A stretch of DNA of 64,000 nucleotides, taken from assembly GCF_001050155.1 (NCBI RefSeq), contig NZ_LFVY01000019.1, positions 49,196-113,195 on the forward strand, given 5' to 3'. Below the pieces are notes generated by a model. It was given only the letters and a program-made list of their open reading frames with translations, did not search any database and was not told the DNA's origin. This DNA is from Nitratireductor soli (GTDB lineage: Bacteria > Pseudomonadota > Alphaproteobacteria > Rhizobiales > Rhizobiaceae). This document shows, one piece after another, positions 1-9,209 of the stretch (position 1 is its first letter; each line of letters begins with the position of its first letter). The position numbers and the translations under genes were made by a program.

Positions 1-327
1 GGTGCCGGGATCCTGAAAGACAAAACCGACGTCCTCGCCACGCATGCGCCGCAGGACATCGCGGTCGGCGCCGTTCACTTCCATGCCGCCAAGCCTGATG
101 CTGCCTTCGATCTGCGCCGTCTCCGGCAGCAGGCCGGTAACGGCCAGCGAGGTGACGCTCTTGCCGGAACCGGACTCGCCGACGATGCACAGCACCTCGT
201 TCGGATAAACGTCGAAGTCGATGCCGCGCACGACCGGCACGCGGCGGTCCGAAACTGAAAACTCCACCTTCAGGCCCCGTACGGAAAGTACGGGGCCTGT
301 GGTTGCGGTCTCTTCCGCCAACTTCAT
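1..327 (-). CDS. Peptide/oligopeptide ABC transporter ATP-binding protein, N-terminal part (runs off the left edge)
   Basis: Only the first 109 residues are in the window. They contain a Walker A motif GESGSGKS (residues about 50-57) and a Q-loop FQDP just before the edge, as in DppD/OppD ATPases, which energise periplasmic peptide uptake from the cytoplasmic face. The ATG at 327-325 overlaps the TGA of the upstream solute-binding protein (ATGA), so the two are translationally coupled. Permeases and a second ATPase are expected further left. The signature motif, Walker B and the C-terminal oligopeptide domain are not visible, so assignment to the D rather than the F subunit is an inference from the ESGSGKSVTS sequence. 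Confidence 0.9.
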   Translation of the reverse strand, partial: MKLAEETATTGPVLSVRGLKVEFSVSDRRVPVVRGIDFDVYPNEVLCIVGESGSGKSVTSLAVTGLLPETAQIEGSIRLGGMEVNGADRDVLRRMRGEDVGFVFQDPGT

Positions 328-1880
328 TCCTTGAAGCCGATCGTTCGGGCGACGAGGAGGTTGTCGATGTCCAGCGTGAAACCGGAAAGCTTCGGCGAGG
401 CAACGATCAGACCGATGTCATAGGAGTTGGTGGGTATGGCGAAGGACGATTCCACCAGCACCTTGTTGAGGTTGTCGTAGGCCGCCTTGACCTCCTCGAC
501 CGACCCCAGCGTCGTGTTCACCCGCTCGATCGCGGCGACATAATCGGGGAAGGGATGCGGGTCCTTCAGGACCGGGTTGTTCGCCGTCCGATAGATGCTG
601 TTGGTGGCGACGCGCGAGGGGAACTTCTGGATGTTGCCGACGCCGCCGAAGGTGGCCTTGTAGTCACCGGAAAGCTGCGCCTCGACATACTCGGACCCTT
701 CACGCAGATCGAGCTCGATGTTTACGTCGAGGTCGGCGAGGGCCGCCTGCACGATCTGGCTGATGGTGACGGATGCCGCATCGGTGCTGTAGACCAGCAG
801 TTTCCAGTCCTCCATCTCGGCCTGGCTCAAACCGGATTCTGCGATCAGCTCGCGCGCCTTGTCGAGGTTGAAGGCATAGTTTTCCGTATAGGAGGAATCG
901 AAGGCCGGGCCGGCCGGCGCCCATGGCAATGCCACCGGTTGACCCAGGCCGGCATAGCCGACGCGCAGGATTCCCTCGCGGTCGAGCAGGTAGTTGAAAG
1001 CCTGGCGGAACTTGGCATTGTCGAATGGCGCCTGCGTCGCGTTGATGCGGAACACCTGCACCAGGGGACCGGGGCCACGGATCAGCTGATAGCCGGCGTC
1101 CTTCAGGCGCACCGCGCTTCGCGCCGTGCCGCCATAGACCATGTCCATGCCGCCGGATTCGAGCGCCGCACTGGCCGAGGCATCGTCGCTGAAGATGGTG
1201 AAGCGGAGTTCGCCGATGGTCGGCTCTCCCTCTCGCCAATAGTCGGCATTCGCCTTCAGCACGATGCTTTGACCGACGGCGCGGCTATCGAACGTGTAGG
1301 GTCCGGTGCCTGCGGGAACGGTTTCCACCGTGTCGATGCCCGCCGCCTCGATCGGCATGACGAATTGCAGCAGATCGAGCATCTGCCGGTCCGGTGTCGG
1401 CGCCTTGAAATTGATCACCACCGTGCGGTCGTCGGGCGTTACCCAGTCCTTGACGATCGCCATGGTGGCGTAAACGTTCTTGCCTTTCTCGGGGTCCGCG
1501 GCCTTGGCCAGGGTGGCGGCAACATCCGCCGATGTGAGTGCAGCCCCGGAATGGAACTTCACATCGTCGCGCAGGGTGACGCTGACCGACATGTTGTCGT
1601 CGGCGACCGTCCATGCGGTGGCGAGGCTCGCGACAGCCTCGCCCTCGGGCGTGTATTCGATCAGGCTGTCATAGAGGTTCTTGATCAGCGGGAAATTGAC
1701 CGTCGAGAACTGCATCGGATCGAAATTGGTCATGTCGGCGAGCACGGCCACCCGCAGCGTTCCGCCCTGCAATTGCTCTGCCTGCGCCCGGGCGGGCATG
1801 GCGGCAAGGAAGGCCGGGGCGGCGGCGACTGCAAGCAGGACCCCCAGCAATCTGATTGGTCGTAAGAATGCGTTCTTCAT
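324..1880 (-). CDS. Family 5 (peptide/nickel type) ABC solute-binding protein
   Basis: Mature periplasmic binding protein of the SBP_bac_5 family, 518 residues from the preferred ATG at 1880. An in-frame GTG at 1895 lies inside the Shine-Dalgarno run AAGGAGTGGGAG, so the ATG, about 8 nt after GGAG, fits better. The N-terminus is a signal peptide with a hydrophobic run (about residues 11-28) and an ARA cleavage motif near residue 32. Family landmarks follow: GGTLRVAV at the mature start, DPMQ, the LRDDVKFHSG segment and GTGPYTFD. It lies 80 bp downstream of an M81 gene on the same strand and overlaps the next ATPase gene by 4 nt. The ligand is unknown; family 5 proteins bind peptides, opines and oligosaccharides. 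Confidence 0.9.
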   Translation of the reverse strand: MKNAFLRPIRLLGVLLAVAAAPAFLAAMPARAQAEQLQGGTLRVAVLADMTNFDPMQFSTVNFPLIKNLYDSLIEYTPEGEAVASLATAWTVADDNMSVSVTLRDDVKFHSGAALTSADVAATLAKAADPEKGKNVYATMAIVKDWVTPDDRTVVINFKAPTPDRQMLDLLQFVMPIEAAGIDTVETVPAGTGPYTFDSRAVGQSIVLKANADYWREGEPTIGELRFTIFSDDASASAALESGGMDMVYGGTARSAVRLKDAGYQLIRGPGPLVQVFRINATQAPFDNAKFRQAFNYLLDREGILRVGYAGLGQPVALPWAPAGPAFDSSYTENYAFNLDKARELIAESGLSQAEMEDWKLLVYSTDAASVTISQIVQAALADLDVNIELDLREGSEYVEAQLSGDYKATFGGVGNIQKFPSRVATNSIYRTANNPVLKDPHPFPDYVAAIERVNTTLGSVEEVKAAYDNLNKVLVESSFAIPTNSYDIGLIVASPKLSGFTLDIDNLLVARTIGFKE

Positions 1881-1960
1881 TTGGATAGCTCCCACTCCTT
1901 AGTTGCTCTTATCGTTCGTTCTTGGCGCGCAATACGCGCGCTGTATGTACCTTGCCGTCC

Positions 1961-3475
1961 CTAACCGCGTGCCGGCACCAGTCCCGGCTGGGACGAATGC
2001 GCCCGCCAGTCCTCGAAGCTCTCGAGCGGATACATGGGCCGGGGAACGCGCTGCCACGGCAGTGTCAGGACATCGGATTGGCCGGGACCGCGCGTGTCGG
2101 CGCGAATGAGCTGCGAAGCGATGGGCGCGAAGTACTGGAAGTTCGACGCGGTCTTCAGCACCGCCATCTTGTACTCGGCGGGCTCGATGCCCATCACCCG
2201 GTAGACGCTCGGCACATTGCCCGCCACGCCCCGGAACTCGGTGATCAGCATCGTCACCGGCCCGACCTCGAAAACGACGGCGCAACCAAGGTCCAACTCG
2301 CTCTGCTGGTTGTAGTCGATCTTGACGATTCCGCCGCCGATCCTGCGCACGACGCCGGTGACTTCGAGCGGCTGGAAGAATGCGGTGGCCGTATCACCGC
2401 CCAGCGTCAGGGTGACCTCCGCCCCCTCGCCCGCGGCGGCCAGCTTGTGCGCCGTCGAAGCGGATATCATCGGCATCAGCGCCTTGCCCCTGATGCCCAG
2501 CCGCAGCATGGCTTCGAGGATCACATTGCTATCGCCGCCGGCCCCGCCGAACACGGTGTCGCCGGTATCGCTGATGATGACGACGCCTTTGTCTGCCGCG
2601 TCGGCGCGGAGCACCGCCTCGTCCACCGGGACGGCCTCCCGCACCTGGAATTCGTCACGCAGCGACCAGCACAGATCGGCAAGCTCGTCGGCCAGTTCCT
2701 CCGCCAACGCCCGGTCACCGTTGGTGACGACAACCGCCGACCAGCCGCCCTCGGCCACGTCCAGCCACGGCTGCATCGGATAGTTGGACACCTGGAGAAC
2801 ACGCGGATCCTGCTCCATCTCACGTGCCCGGTCGAACCAGATCTTCATCGGCCCCTGCGAGGTGAGAAACTGCTCCTGATGGGAGACGAGCGGAATCTTG
2901 CGCCAAGCGATGACCGGCTTGAGCTTCTCGGTCAGGATGCGCAACAACAGCCGCGTGCCGACCACCCCGGTGTCGAAGGTGTCGTGCGGCTGCGTGCGGT
3001 GCCCGACGATCGCATCGCAGTTGTCGATGATCTTGCGCGTGATGTTCGCATGATGATCGAGGCCGAGCACGATCGGCACATCCGCGCCGAGCAGCGACCG
3101 GCACAGCTCCACCTGCGCGCCCTCGACGTCGTCGATGCCATCGGCCGCGCACGCGCCGTGAAGCTGCAGCGCGAGACCGTCGATCGGACCGGCAGCGGTG
3201 AGGCCGTCGCGGATCTTCTTCTGGAAAAAATCAAAGGCCTCGCGGCTGATGCGCCCGCCCGCCACCGCATATCCACGGATGATCGGGACGGATTCCACCG
3301 CAATGCCGCTCTCCTCGACAGCGTGCAGATAGCCCCCTATCTGCCCATAGCCACGCATCTTCTCGAAGACGTCGGCGCCATCGAGGATCCCGAAAGACCG
3401 GTAATCGTCCAGAGTTGTCAGCTTCGGATTGAAGTCGTTCGTCTCCTGGGCGACATGTATTACTGCGATTCGCAC
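1961..3475 (-). CDS. M81 family metallopeptidase (MlrC-like), paralog 1
   Basis: 504-residue protein of the M81/MlrC family (DUF1485 plus MlrC C-terminal domain), named for the enzyme that cleaves linearised microcystin. Visible motifs are ETNDFNP (residues 11-17), LHGACAADGIDDVEG, LDHHANIT, GHRTQPHDTFDTG and, in the second half, SDTGDTVFGGAGGDS. They correspond to the His/Asp-rich metal-binding stretches shared by the three paralogs in this window. The start is a GTG at 3475 preceded by AAGGGAAG. It lies downstream of the IclR gene after an AT-rich 156-bp spacer that probably carries its own promoter, and upstream of the binding protein. No signal peptide is seen, so it should act in the cytosol on imported substrate. 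The true substrate is unknown. Confidence 0.88.
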   Translation of the reverse strand: MRIAVIHVAQETNDFNPKLTTLDDYRSFGILDGADVFEKMRGYGQIGGYLHAVEESGIAVESVPIIRGYAVAGGRISREAFDFFQKKIRDGLTAAGPIDGLALQLHGACAADGIDDVEGAQVELCRSLLGADVPIVLGLDHHANITRKIIDNCDAIVGHRTQPHDTFDTGVVGTRLLLRILTEKLKPVIAWRKIPLVSHQEQFLTSQGPMKIWFDRAREMEQDPRVLQVSNYPMQPWLDVAEGGWSAVVVTNGDRALAEELADELADLCWSLRDEFQVREAVPVDEAVLRADAADKGVVIISDTGDTVFGGAGGDSNVILEAMLRLGIRGKALMPMISASTAHKLAAAGEGAEVTLTLGGDTATAFFQPLEVTGVVRRIGGGIVKIDYNQQSELDLGCAVVFEVGPVTMLITEFRGVAGNVPSVYRVMGIEPAEYKMAVLKTASNFQYFAPIASQLIRADTRGPGQSDVLTLPWQRVPRPMYPLESFEDWRAHSSQPGLVPARG

Positions 3476-3631
3476 GGCTATCTTCCCTTGTTATTATTAA
3501 CCGGAAGCAGAATTCCAGAATTATATATTCAATAATTATTCATAGTTCTTTCGATACTTCACAAAATTATTTAGGATAAACCCAGGTGTCAACGACGCCG
3601 GGTTCCGCCTGAAGGAACAACGCGCCTCGCT
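3476..3631 (-). promoter_or_regulatory. AT-rich spacer upstream of M81 paralog 1, possible promoter and operator
   Basis: This stretch between the IclR stop and the GTG of the M81 gene is far more AT-rich than its neighbours, especially 3490-3580. It contains an inverted repeat AATTC-CA-GAATT (3511-3522) that could be a regulator site. No gene is seen in it. A promoter for the M81/binding-protein/ATPase genes is inferred from composition and position; clear -35/-10 boxes were not assigned. Confidence 0.35.
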
Positions 3632-4450
3632 TCACGCCTGCATCCCGATTTGCATCGGCGCTGCCGTAACGGGCGAAGGCATGGTTCCCATGCAAGCGGA
3701 GATGCGCAATGCCGCGTCCTTCAACGCCTGCGCCGCCTGCGCCGTCATATCCCGGCATCGCAGGCGCTTTTCGGGCGCCGAAAGGCTCATGGCGGCGACC
3801 GGATAGCCCGAACCGTCGAGAATAGGCACGCCGATGCACATGAGACCGTCTTCGTTCTCGCCGATCTCGACCGCGTAGCCGCAGCGGCGCACGTTGCTTG
3901 CCTGGCGACGCAGACTGCGCTCGTCGGTCAGTGTGTTGATGGTCATTGCCGGCAGTGGGGCGCGGCATATCGGCCCCATTGCGTCCTCGGGCAGATAGGC
4001 GGCCATTGCCTTTCCGAGCGAGGTGGAATGCACGGGATGCCGATGGCCGACCCGCGCCTGCATACGCACCGGCCGACCCGTGCCGATGATGTCGATGTAG
4101 ACGATCTCGCCCTGCGAGCGCACGGCAAGGTTGACCGTCTCGCAGAAGGTCTCCGCCAGCCGGTGCATTTCGGGCCGGGCGTGATCACGCAGATCCTGCA
4201 GATCGCGGTCGACCCGCGCCAAGTCGCGAAAGCGCGGTCCCGTGCGATAACGGTCGTGGCGCAGATCGTATTCCAGGAAAGAAGCGGCCGAAAGGCTTTG
4301 CAGATAGCGGAAGACGGTGGTCTTGGGCAGCTTCACATTGTGCACCGTCTCGGTGAGCGTCACGTCCCGGCCCTGCCGCGTCACGTATTCGAGGACCTGA
4401 AGGGCCCTCATCACCGGTTGAACGACATAGTCATCGCCGATCCCGCTCAT
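3632..4450 (-). CDS. IclR family transcriptional regulator
   Basis: 272 residues from the ATG at 4450 (preceded by AAAGGGCGAGG); an upstream in-frame start at 4486 adds 12 residues with no homology-like character. The N-terminal third is a winged helix (LQVLEYV, then the recognition helix around LPKTTVFRYLQSL). The C-terminal two thirds is the IclR effector-binding GAF-like domain, with the typical SLGKAMAAYLPED and a Cys/Gly-rich GYAVEIGENEDGLMCIG stretch. It sits inside the leftward operon between the PLP enzyme and M81 paralog 1 and is the only regulator of this island, so it probably senses the imported compound or a breakdown product. Candidate palindromes lie in 7336-7419. Confidence 0.92.
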   Translation of the reverse strand: MSGIGDDYVVQPVMRALQVLEYVTRQGRDVTLTETVHNVKLPKTTVFRYLQSLSAASFLEYDLRHDRYRTGPRFRDLARVDRDLQDLRDHARPEMHRLAETFCETVNLAVRSQGEIVYIDIIGTGRPVRMQARVGHRHPVHSTSLGKAMAAYLPEDAMGPICRAPLPAMTINTLTDERSLRRQASNVRRCGYAVEIGENEDGLMCIGVPILDGSGYPVAAMSLSAPEKRLRCRDMTAQAAQALKDAALRISACMGTMPSPVTAAPMQIGMQA

Positions 4451-4531
4451 CGCCTCGCCCTTTCGTGTTCTGCCTCGCGCAGGCATTGCTGCCGGCGCCC
4501 TTCACAAACCTTTCCCCTGGTGCGAGAGCGA

Positions 4532-5833
4532 TCAGAAATACGTCTTCAGCGCTTTCGTCACCCGATATCCCTCATCGACCACCAGCAGCATCGACCATTT
4601 GTCGAAGGTCGTGCAGGGATGGCCGATGCCGAAGCCCACCATGTCGCCAAACGCCAGCGGACTGTCCTGCGGCGTTGCGAGATGGCAATGCTGATCGTTG
4701 AGCGCCACGGTTTCATGCCCGTCGGGGATGGGTTGCGGGGCGTCCATGCCCGATCCCGGGCGATACCAGCGCTGCGGCTGCGGAAGCCCGGCATCGAACC
4801 CCACATCCCGCTTGCCCATGGTCAGCATGGCGCGGGTCGCTTCGGGCCGCGACTGCACGAACGCCCACACCTCCAGCGCCGGCTCCAGTCCGCCGGCCGG
4901 CAGCACGAGCGTCGTCTCGGCCAGGATGCGGCGGAAAGCCCTGGCATAGCTCATCGTATCGTGGGTCAGGTAGCACCCCGAGCGCAGAACGCGCAGGATC
5001 GGCCGGGAAAACGACACCCGCCCGAAGCGCTCGCCCACCCGGTCGAAGAAGGCTGAGCCGCCGGCACTGATGATCACCGGCGCCTCCGCCGCGATCATGC
5101 CCTCGTCGAGGGCGCGGCGCGCAAGCTCGGCAACGTCGTCGATCAATCCATCTGCCGCCTGGGGCGTCGGCAAGACGCCCTCGAAACATTCGAAGCCCGC
5201 CAGTTGCAAACCGGGCATCGCGGCGATGCTGCGCGCCAGCGCCAGCGCCTCCTGGCGCGTCCGCGCGCCGGTGCGGCCACCGGGGAAGCCGGCCTCGACC
5301 AGGATGCGCAGCGGATTGCCGGCGGGTGGCGGATTGCGACGCGCGGCATCGGCGAGCAGAGCCAATCCCGCCACGCCGTCGGCCAGGCAGTAAAGCTCGA
5401 ATGTCTCATCGCGAAGGGCCCGGAAGCAGGCGTCGACAGCAGGACGTCCGACCGGTTGGTTGGCCAGAAGAACACGCTTCACGCCAAAGCTACGGCAGAC
5501 CTCCATCTGCTGGATGGTCGCCACGGTGATTGCCCAGGCCCCGTCCGCTATCTGCAAGTCGAACAGCTGCGGCGACATGGTGGTCTTGCCGTGCGGCGCG
5601 AGCGCAAGGCCGTTGGCCGTCGTGAAATCGCGCATCCATGCGCTGTTGGCTTGCAGAATCTCCTGGCGGACGATTGCCGCCGGCAGCGGAATGTCTCCGT
5701 CCAGGAGGCTCCAACCCCGCCCGCCGACATCACCAACCCGCATGGGCGGCGAACCAAAGGGCAGGCCCTTGGTCAGCGGATCGAGCGGCTGTTCTTCAAG
5801 CGCGGCGATGTCGAGGCGCGGGATCATAGCCAT
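4532..5833 (-). CDS. D-serine dehydratase / D-threonine aldolase-like PLP enzyme (alanine racemase fold)
   Basis: 433 residues of the DSD1/D-threonine aldolase group: an alanine-racemase-like TIM barrel followed by a small C-terminal metal-binding domain. The PLP lysine is K83 in LAPHGKTTMSP. Near the C-terminus NDQHCH (about 379-384) and the pair H405-P-C407 (GHPCTT) match the HxC zinc site typical of D-serine dehydratases; D-threonine aldolases usually have HxD. The likely reaction is therefore deamination of a D-hydroxy-amino acid, or retro-aldol cleavage. The ATG at 5833 or the ATG at 5827 may be used; the latter forms an ATGA overlap with the upstream M81 stop. A much longer reading frame open to 6760 is only a shadow of the upstream gene. 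Confidence 0.85.
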   Translation of the reverse strand: MAMIPRLDIAALEEQPLDPLTKGLPFGSPPMRVGDVGGRGWSLLDGDIPLPAAIVRQEILQANSAWMRDFTTANGLALAPHGKTTMSPQLFDLQIADGAWAITVATIQQMEVCRSFGVKRVLLANQPVGRPAVDACFRALRDETFELYCLADGVAGLALLADAARRNPPPAGNPLRILVEAGFPGGRTGARTRQEALALARSIAAMPGLQLAGFECFEGVLPTPQAADGLIDDVAELARRALDEGMIAAEAPVIISAGGSAFFDRVGERFGRVSFSRPILRVLRSGCYLTHDTMSYARAFRRILAETTLVLPAGGLEPALEVWAFVQSRPEATRAMLTMGKRDVGFDAGLPQPQRWYRPGSGMDAPQPIPDGHETVALNDQHCHLATPQDSPLAFGDMVGFGIGHPCTTFDKWSMLLVVDEGYRVTKALKTYF

Positions 5834-7287
5834 GGGTTTGCGTCCAGCGGCGATATCGGGCGACGGACCTTCCGGTAGGTGACCTTGGTCACGTCGGCGG
5901 GGTAAGGCCCACCCGTGTCGAGATAGTGGATTTGCGCGGCGATCTTCGAGAACGCGGCATAGAAATGGTTCGAGGATTTCACCACGACGATCTTCTTGCA
6001 CGACAGATCGATGCCCAAATCGGTGAAGGCCGGCGGGCTGAAGGTCTGGGCGCGGCCTGTCGCAAGCACGATGTCGAGATTGCCGATCGCGATGGATGCG
6101 GCCGGGCCGAGTGAAACCCAACTCTGCTCGAACGGGATAAGCAGATCGTCGGTCGTCGCGCGGACCGTCACCACGGCATCGATCGGCGCGCCGGAAGTCG
6201 CTGCGGCCTTGCCGCAGAAACGCAGCGGTATCTCGGCGCCGGCACCGGCGCCGCGGCAAAGCGAGACGGCGATCGGGTCCCAGAACGCGCCGATCGCCGC
6301 CGGGATTTCCGGATGGCGCAACAGTGCCTCGACCATCACCGTTGAATCGCCCGCAACGCCGCCGCCGGGACTGTCCCAACGATCGGCGAAGACGATCGGC
6401 TGGCCTTCCTCGGCCAGAGCGAGGGCAATGGCCTCCTCCGGCTTGTAATGGCGCGGCCCGGCTCCGGAACCGCCCCATCCGAGGATCTCCCGCCCGAGCG
6501 CCTCGGCCAGCGTCCTGGCCTTCTGCCGGTTCGCCTCCCCGTCGACCACCACCAGCACCTTGGTGCCGACATCGTAGACATCGGCAGCCTGGAAACCGTG
6601 TGCGACAGAGATGCTGAGAATGCCGTCCCGCCCCTCCATGGCAAGCATGCGATCGACGAAGGCACGGCCTGGCTGGCGGCTCGTCATGAAGCCCGACATG
6701 GCGCGACAGTCGAAAACCTCGGATACCGGCGTCACCTCCCCGTGCGCGGTGCGCAGGCAAAGCTCCACCAGGTCATCTGCCCGCTGCAGGAAATCGGTAT
6801 GCGGAAACTCCTTGAAGGCGACCAGCACATCGGCTGCCTCAACCCGCTTGTCGGTCAGGTGACAATGCATGTCGAGCTCGGCGCCGATCACGCAGCCCGG
6901 CCCGACGATGGCGCGGGCGCGGGCGAGCAGGTCGCCCTCGCAATCGTCATAGCCGCGCGCCACCATCGCGCCGTGCAGCCCGAACAAGGCGATGTCGAGC
7001 GGCAGCGCCTGTTGCAGTTGGTCGAGGATCTCGTCGCGCAGGCTCTCATAGGCCTGACGCGACACGAGGCCGGCCGGCTCGGCCCAGGTCGCCGTCCCCT
7101 CGATCAGCGTGAAGCCGTCGGCGCGGGCGCGCCGCCGCGCCGCGACAACGGGCGCCGAGCACAGTGTCGGCGTCTGCGGATGGGTTCCCGGCGGACAATA
7201 GAAGGCCGCCTCGAACGCTGTTCTGTCGACGAAAAGCGGCGAGAACGTATTTGTCTCGGTTGCCAGAGAAGCGACGAAAACGCGCAA
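5824..7287 (-). CDS. M81 family metallopeptidase (MlrC-like), paralog 2
   Basis: 487 residues, first gene of the leftward operon. Motifs parallel the other paralogs: ETNTFSP near the N-terminus, LHGAMVARGYDDCEGD, LDMHCHLT, KEFPHTDF and the glycine-rich FADRWDSPGGGVAGDS that introduces the C-terminal domain. No signal peptide is seen. Its stop overlaps the start of the PLP enzyme, implying coupled expression. Sequence divergence between the three M81 copies (for example ELDMHCH against DLHATMT and LDHHANI) argues for different substrates rather than recent duplication. The reaction is unknown; amide hydrolysis is inferred from the family. Confidence 0.88.
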   Translation of the reverse strand: MRVFVASLATETNTFSPLFVDRTAFEAAFYCPPGTHPQTPTLCSAPVVAARRRARADGFTLIEGTATWAEPAGLVSRQAYESLRDEILDQLQQALPLDIALFGLHGAMVARGYDDCEGDLLARARAIVGPGCVIGAELDMHCHLTDKRVEAADVLVAFKEFPHTDFLQRADDLVELCLRTAHGEVTPVSEVFDCRAMSGFMTSRQPGRAFVDRMLAMEGRDGILSISVAHGFQAADVYDVGTKVLVVVDGEANRQKARTLAEALGREILGWGGSGAGPRHYKPEEAIALALAEEGQPIVFADRWDSPGGGVAGDSTVMVEALLRHPEIPAAIGAFWDPIAVSLCRGAGAGAEIPLRFCGKAAATSGAPIDAVVTVRATTDDLLIPFEQSWVSLGPAASIAIGNLDIVLATGRAQTFSPPAFTDLGIDLSCKKIVVVKSSNHFYAAFSKIAAQIHYLDTGGPYPADVTKVTYRKVRRPISPLDANPWL

Positions 7288-7711
7288 TCAATCCCCTCCT
7301 TGCCGCTTTCCAATTCCGCAGACCATACTACATTATGGAATGCATTACTTCTGCAGTTGTTCATTCTGCGACCAGATCGGAATTTTTGTCAACCGAATAT
7401 CGCGTCGGAATGCATAACCTCCGCGCTATTGCCTTGCAATTTGCGAGTTCTCATAGTTTCAATGCTCCGTCCAACCATTTGGAATCGTCTTATTATATAG
7501 AACGATTGACTGGAATGATCGAGAAAAGCGCCATCACTGCCTCTTCGAGAATGGCCCCGCCTGGCGACCTGAAACGGATTGCGAACCCGGATGCCGAAAA
7601 GCATCCGCGGGGCATCCCAGACGGCGCAGGGGCTTTCGCCCGTCCAGTTCTGTTCATCGGCCAGCCGAGGGCGGCCGAACCCGTTCCAGCCAACCATAGC
7701 GGTGAGGAGAA
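7288..7711. promoter_or_regulatory. Divergent promoter region between M81 paralogs 2 and 3
   Basis: 424 bp without a supported gene, separating the leftward and rightward arms of the M81 island. Two related near-palindromes occur 70 bp apart: TGGAATGCATTAC at 7336-7348 and CGGAATGCATAACC at 7406-7419, sharing GGAATGCAT. They are reasonable candidates for the operators of the island's IclR regulator. The half nearest the rightward gene (7500-7700) is GC-rich like coding DNA but holds no convincing protein. Exact promoter boxes were not assigned. Confidence 0.45.
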
Positions 7712-9208
7712 ATGAGAAAGAAGCGCATACTGCTCGCGGCGATCTTCCACGAGACCCACACCTTCGTCGAGCACACCACCACGTTCGACGATTTTTCCAT
7801 CATGCGGGGCGACGACATACTGCGGAGAAGAGGAGACGGCTCCACCATCTCCGGCTTCCTCGAAGTGGCCGAAGCCGAGGATTGGGATGTGGTCCCGATC
7901 GCCGACTACGCCGCGGTTGCCTCCGGCACGGTCGACCACGCCGTGTTCGATCAGTTCTGCGGCGAGATGGAGGCGGGCCTGAAGAAGGCGCTCGCCGATG
8001 GCGGCCTCGACGGGATCTGGCTTTCCCTTCACGGCGCCATGGTCACCACGCAATCCGTCGATCCGGAAGGCGATCTGCTGGCCCTGATACGCGCCGTGCC
8101 CGGTGCCGAAGCGCTGCCGTTGTTCGCCGTCTTCGACCTGCACGCCACCATGACCGCCAAGATGGCGGCACACGCCAACGGTCTCGTCGGCTACCGCGAG
8201 AACCCGCACATCGATTCCCGGGATTCGGCGATGCGTTCTGCGCGCATGCTGGCCCGGTCCCTGCGCGAGGGCGTGCTGCCGAGGGTGCTGGCGCGGAACG
8301 CACCCGTCATATGGGCGCCGCCCGGCACCGGCACAGCGGATCGGCCCATGCGCGATCTTGAACAGGAAGCACGCCGGCTGGAAGCACAGAACCCCGACAT
8401 CTGGGAAGCCAGTGTCGTCGCCGGCTACGCCTTTTCCGATGTTCCTCACGCCGGTGTCGCGTTCAGCGTCATCACCACCGGTCCCGAGCAGGACGCGGCC
8501 CTCGCCCTCGATGCGCTGGAGCAGTTGGCCGTGGAGCTTCGCGCCCTCGGCCAGCCCGAGGAATGGGACCTCGATGCCGCCCTGTCGGAAATCAGCGGCA
8601 AAAGCGGCGGGCCGTTCGTCATCGTCGAGCCGGCCGACAATATCGGCGGCGGTGCGCCCGGCGACGATACGGCGGTGCTGCGCGGTTTCCTCAGGCACGG
8701 CTTCACCAACGCCGCCGTGATCATCGCCGACGCCGCCGCCGTGGCCGCGCTGGCGGACGCAAAACCGGGCGACCGGCGACGCCTCAGCATCGGCGGCAAG
8801 GGCAGTCCCCTCGGCGCCGGCCCGCTCGACGCCGACGTCGCGTTCATCAGCCGCAGCGATGGCGCCTTCACGCTCGAGGACCGCAACAGCCACATGGTTG
8901 CCTCCAGGGGCGTCCACATCCGCATGGGGGCTTCTGCGGTGGTCCGCATAGAAGGCGTCACGGTGCTGCTGACCAGTCTGAAAACATCTCCGAACGATCT
9001 CGGGCAGCTTCGCTCCCAGGGCATCGTGCCGGAAAAACTGTTCGCCATCGGCGTCAAGGCAGCGGTTGCGCATCAGCGCGCCTACGACCCCATCGCCGCC
9101 GGCAGCTACACGGTCAGGACACCCGGCCCCTGCACCAGCGCACTGACCACCTTGCCGTATCGCCGGCTGCGCCAGCCAGTCTTTCCCATCAGCCATCAGA
9201 GGACATGA
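7712..9208 (+). CDS. M81 family metallopeptidase (MlrC-like), paralog 3
   Basis: 498 residues, ATG preceded by GGTGAGGAGAA. It has HETHTFVEH at the N-terminus, LHGAMVTTQSVDPEGD, FDLHATMT, GYRENPHIDS and VEPADNIGGGAPGDD, the standard landmarks of the MlrC family. It heads the rightward operon: a single base separates its TGA from the RidA start, and an aminotransferase and a dehydratase follow. Whereas paralogs 1 and 2 travel with the importer, this one travels with downstream catabolic enzymes, so it may act on a different bond or a later intermediate. It is cytosolic by absence of a signal sequence. Confidence 0.88.
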   Translation: MRKKRILLAAIFHETHTFVEHTTTFDDFSIMRGDDILRRRGDGSTISGFLEVAEAEDWDVVPIADYAAVASGTVDHAVFDQFCGEMEAGLKKALADGGLDGIWLSLHGAMVTTQSVDPEGDLLALIRAVPGAEALPLFAVFDLHATMTAKMAAHANGLVGYRENPHIDSRDSAMRSARMLARSLREGVLPRVLARNAPVIWAPPGTGTADRPMRDLEQEARRLEAQNPDIWEASVVAGYAFSDVPHAGVAFSVITTGPEQDAALALDALEQLAVELRALGQPEEWDLDAALSEISGKSGGPFVIVEPADNIGGGAPGDDTAVLRGFLRHGFTNAAVIIADAAAVAALADAKPGDRRRLSIGGKGSPLGAGPLDADVAFISRSDGAFTLEDRNSHMVASRGVHIRMGASAVVRIEGVTVLLTSLKTSPNDLGQLRSQGIVPEKLFAIGVKAAVAHQRAYDPIAAGSYTVRTPGPCTSALTTLPYRRLRQPVFPISHQRT

Positions 9209-9209
9209 A

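Noticed and set aside
303..1865. Long plus-strand frames opposite the binding proteins, M81 genes, ndvB and GroEL
   Set aside because: They are antisense shadows caused by high GC at third codon positions; their translations are His/Arg/Asp-rich without domains.
5834..6760. Long open frame that would extend the PLP enzyme to 742 residues
   Set aside because: The upstream part is arginine/glycine-rich shadow of M81 paralog 2, which is the conserved protein in that DNA; the PLP family begins near 5833.
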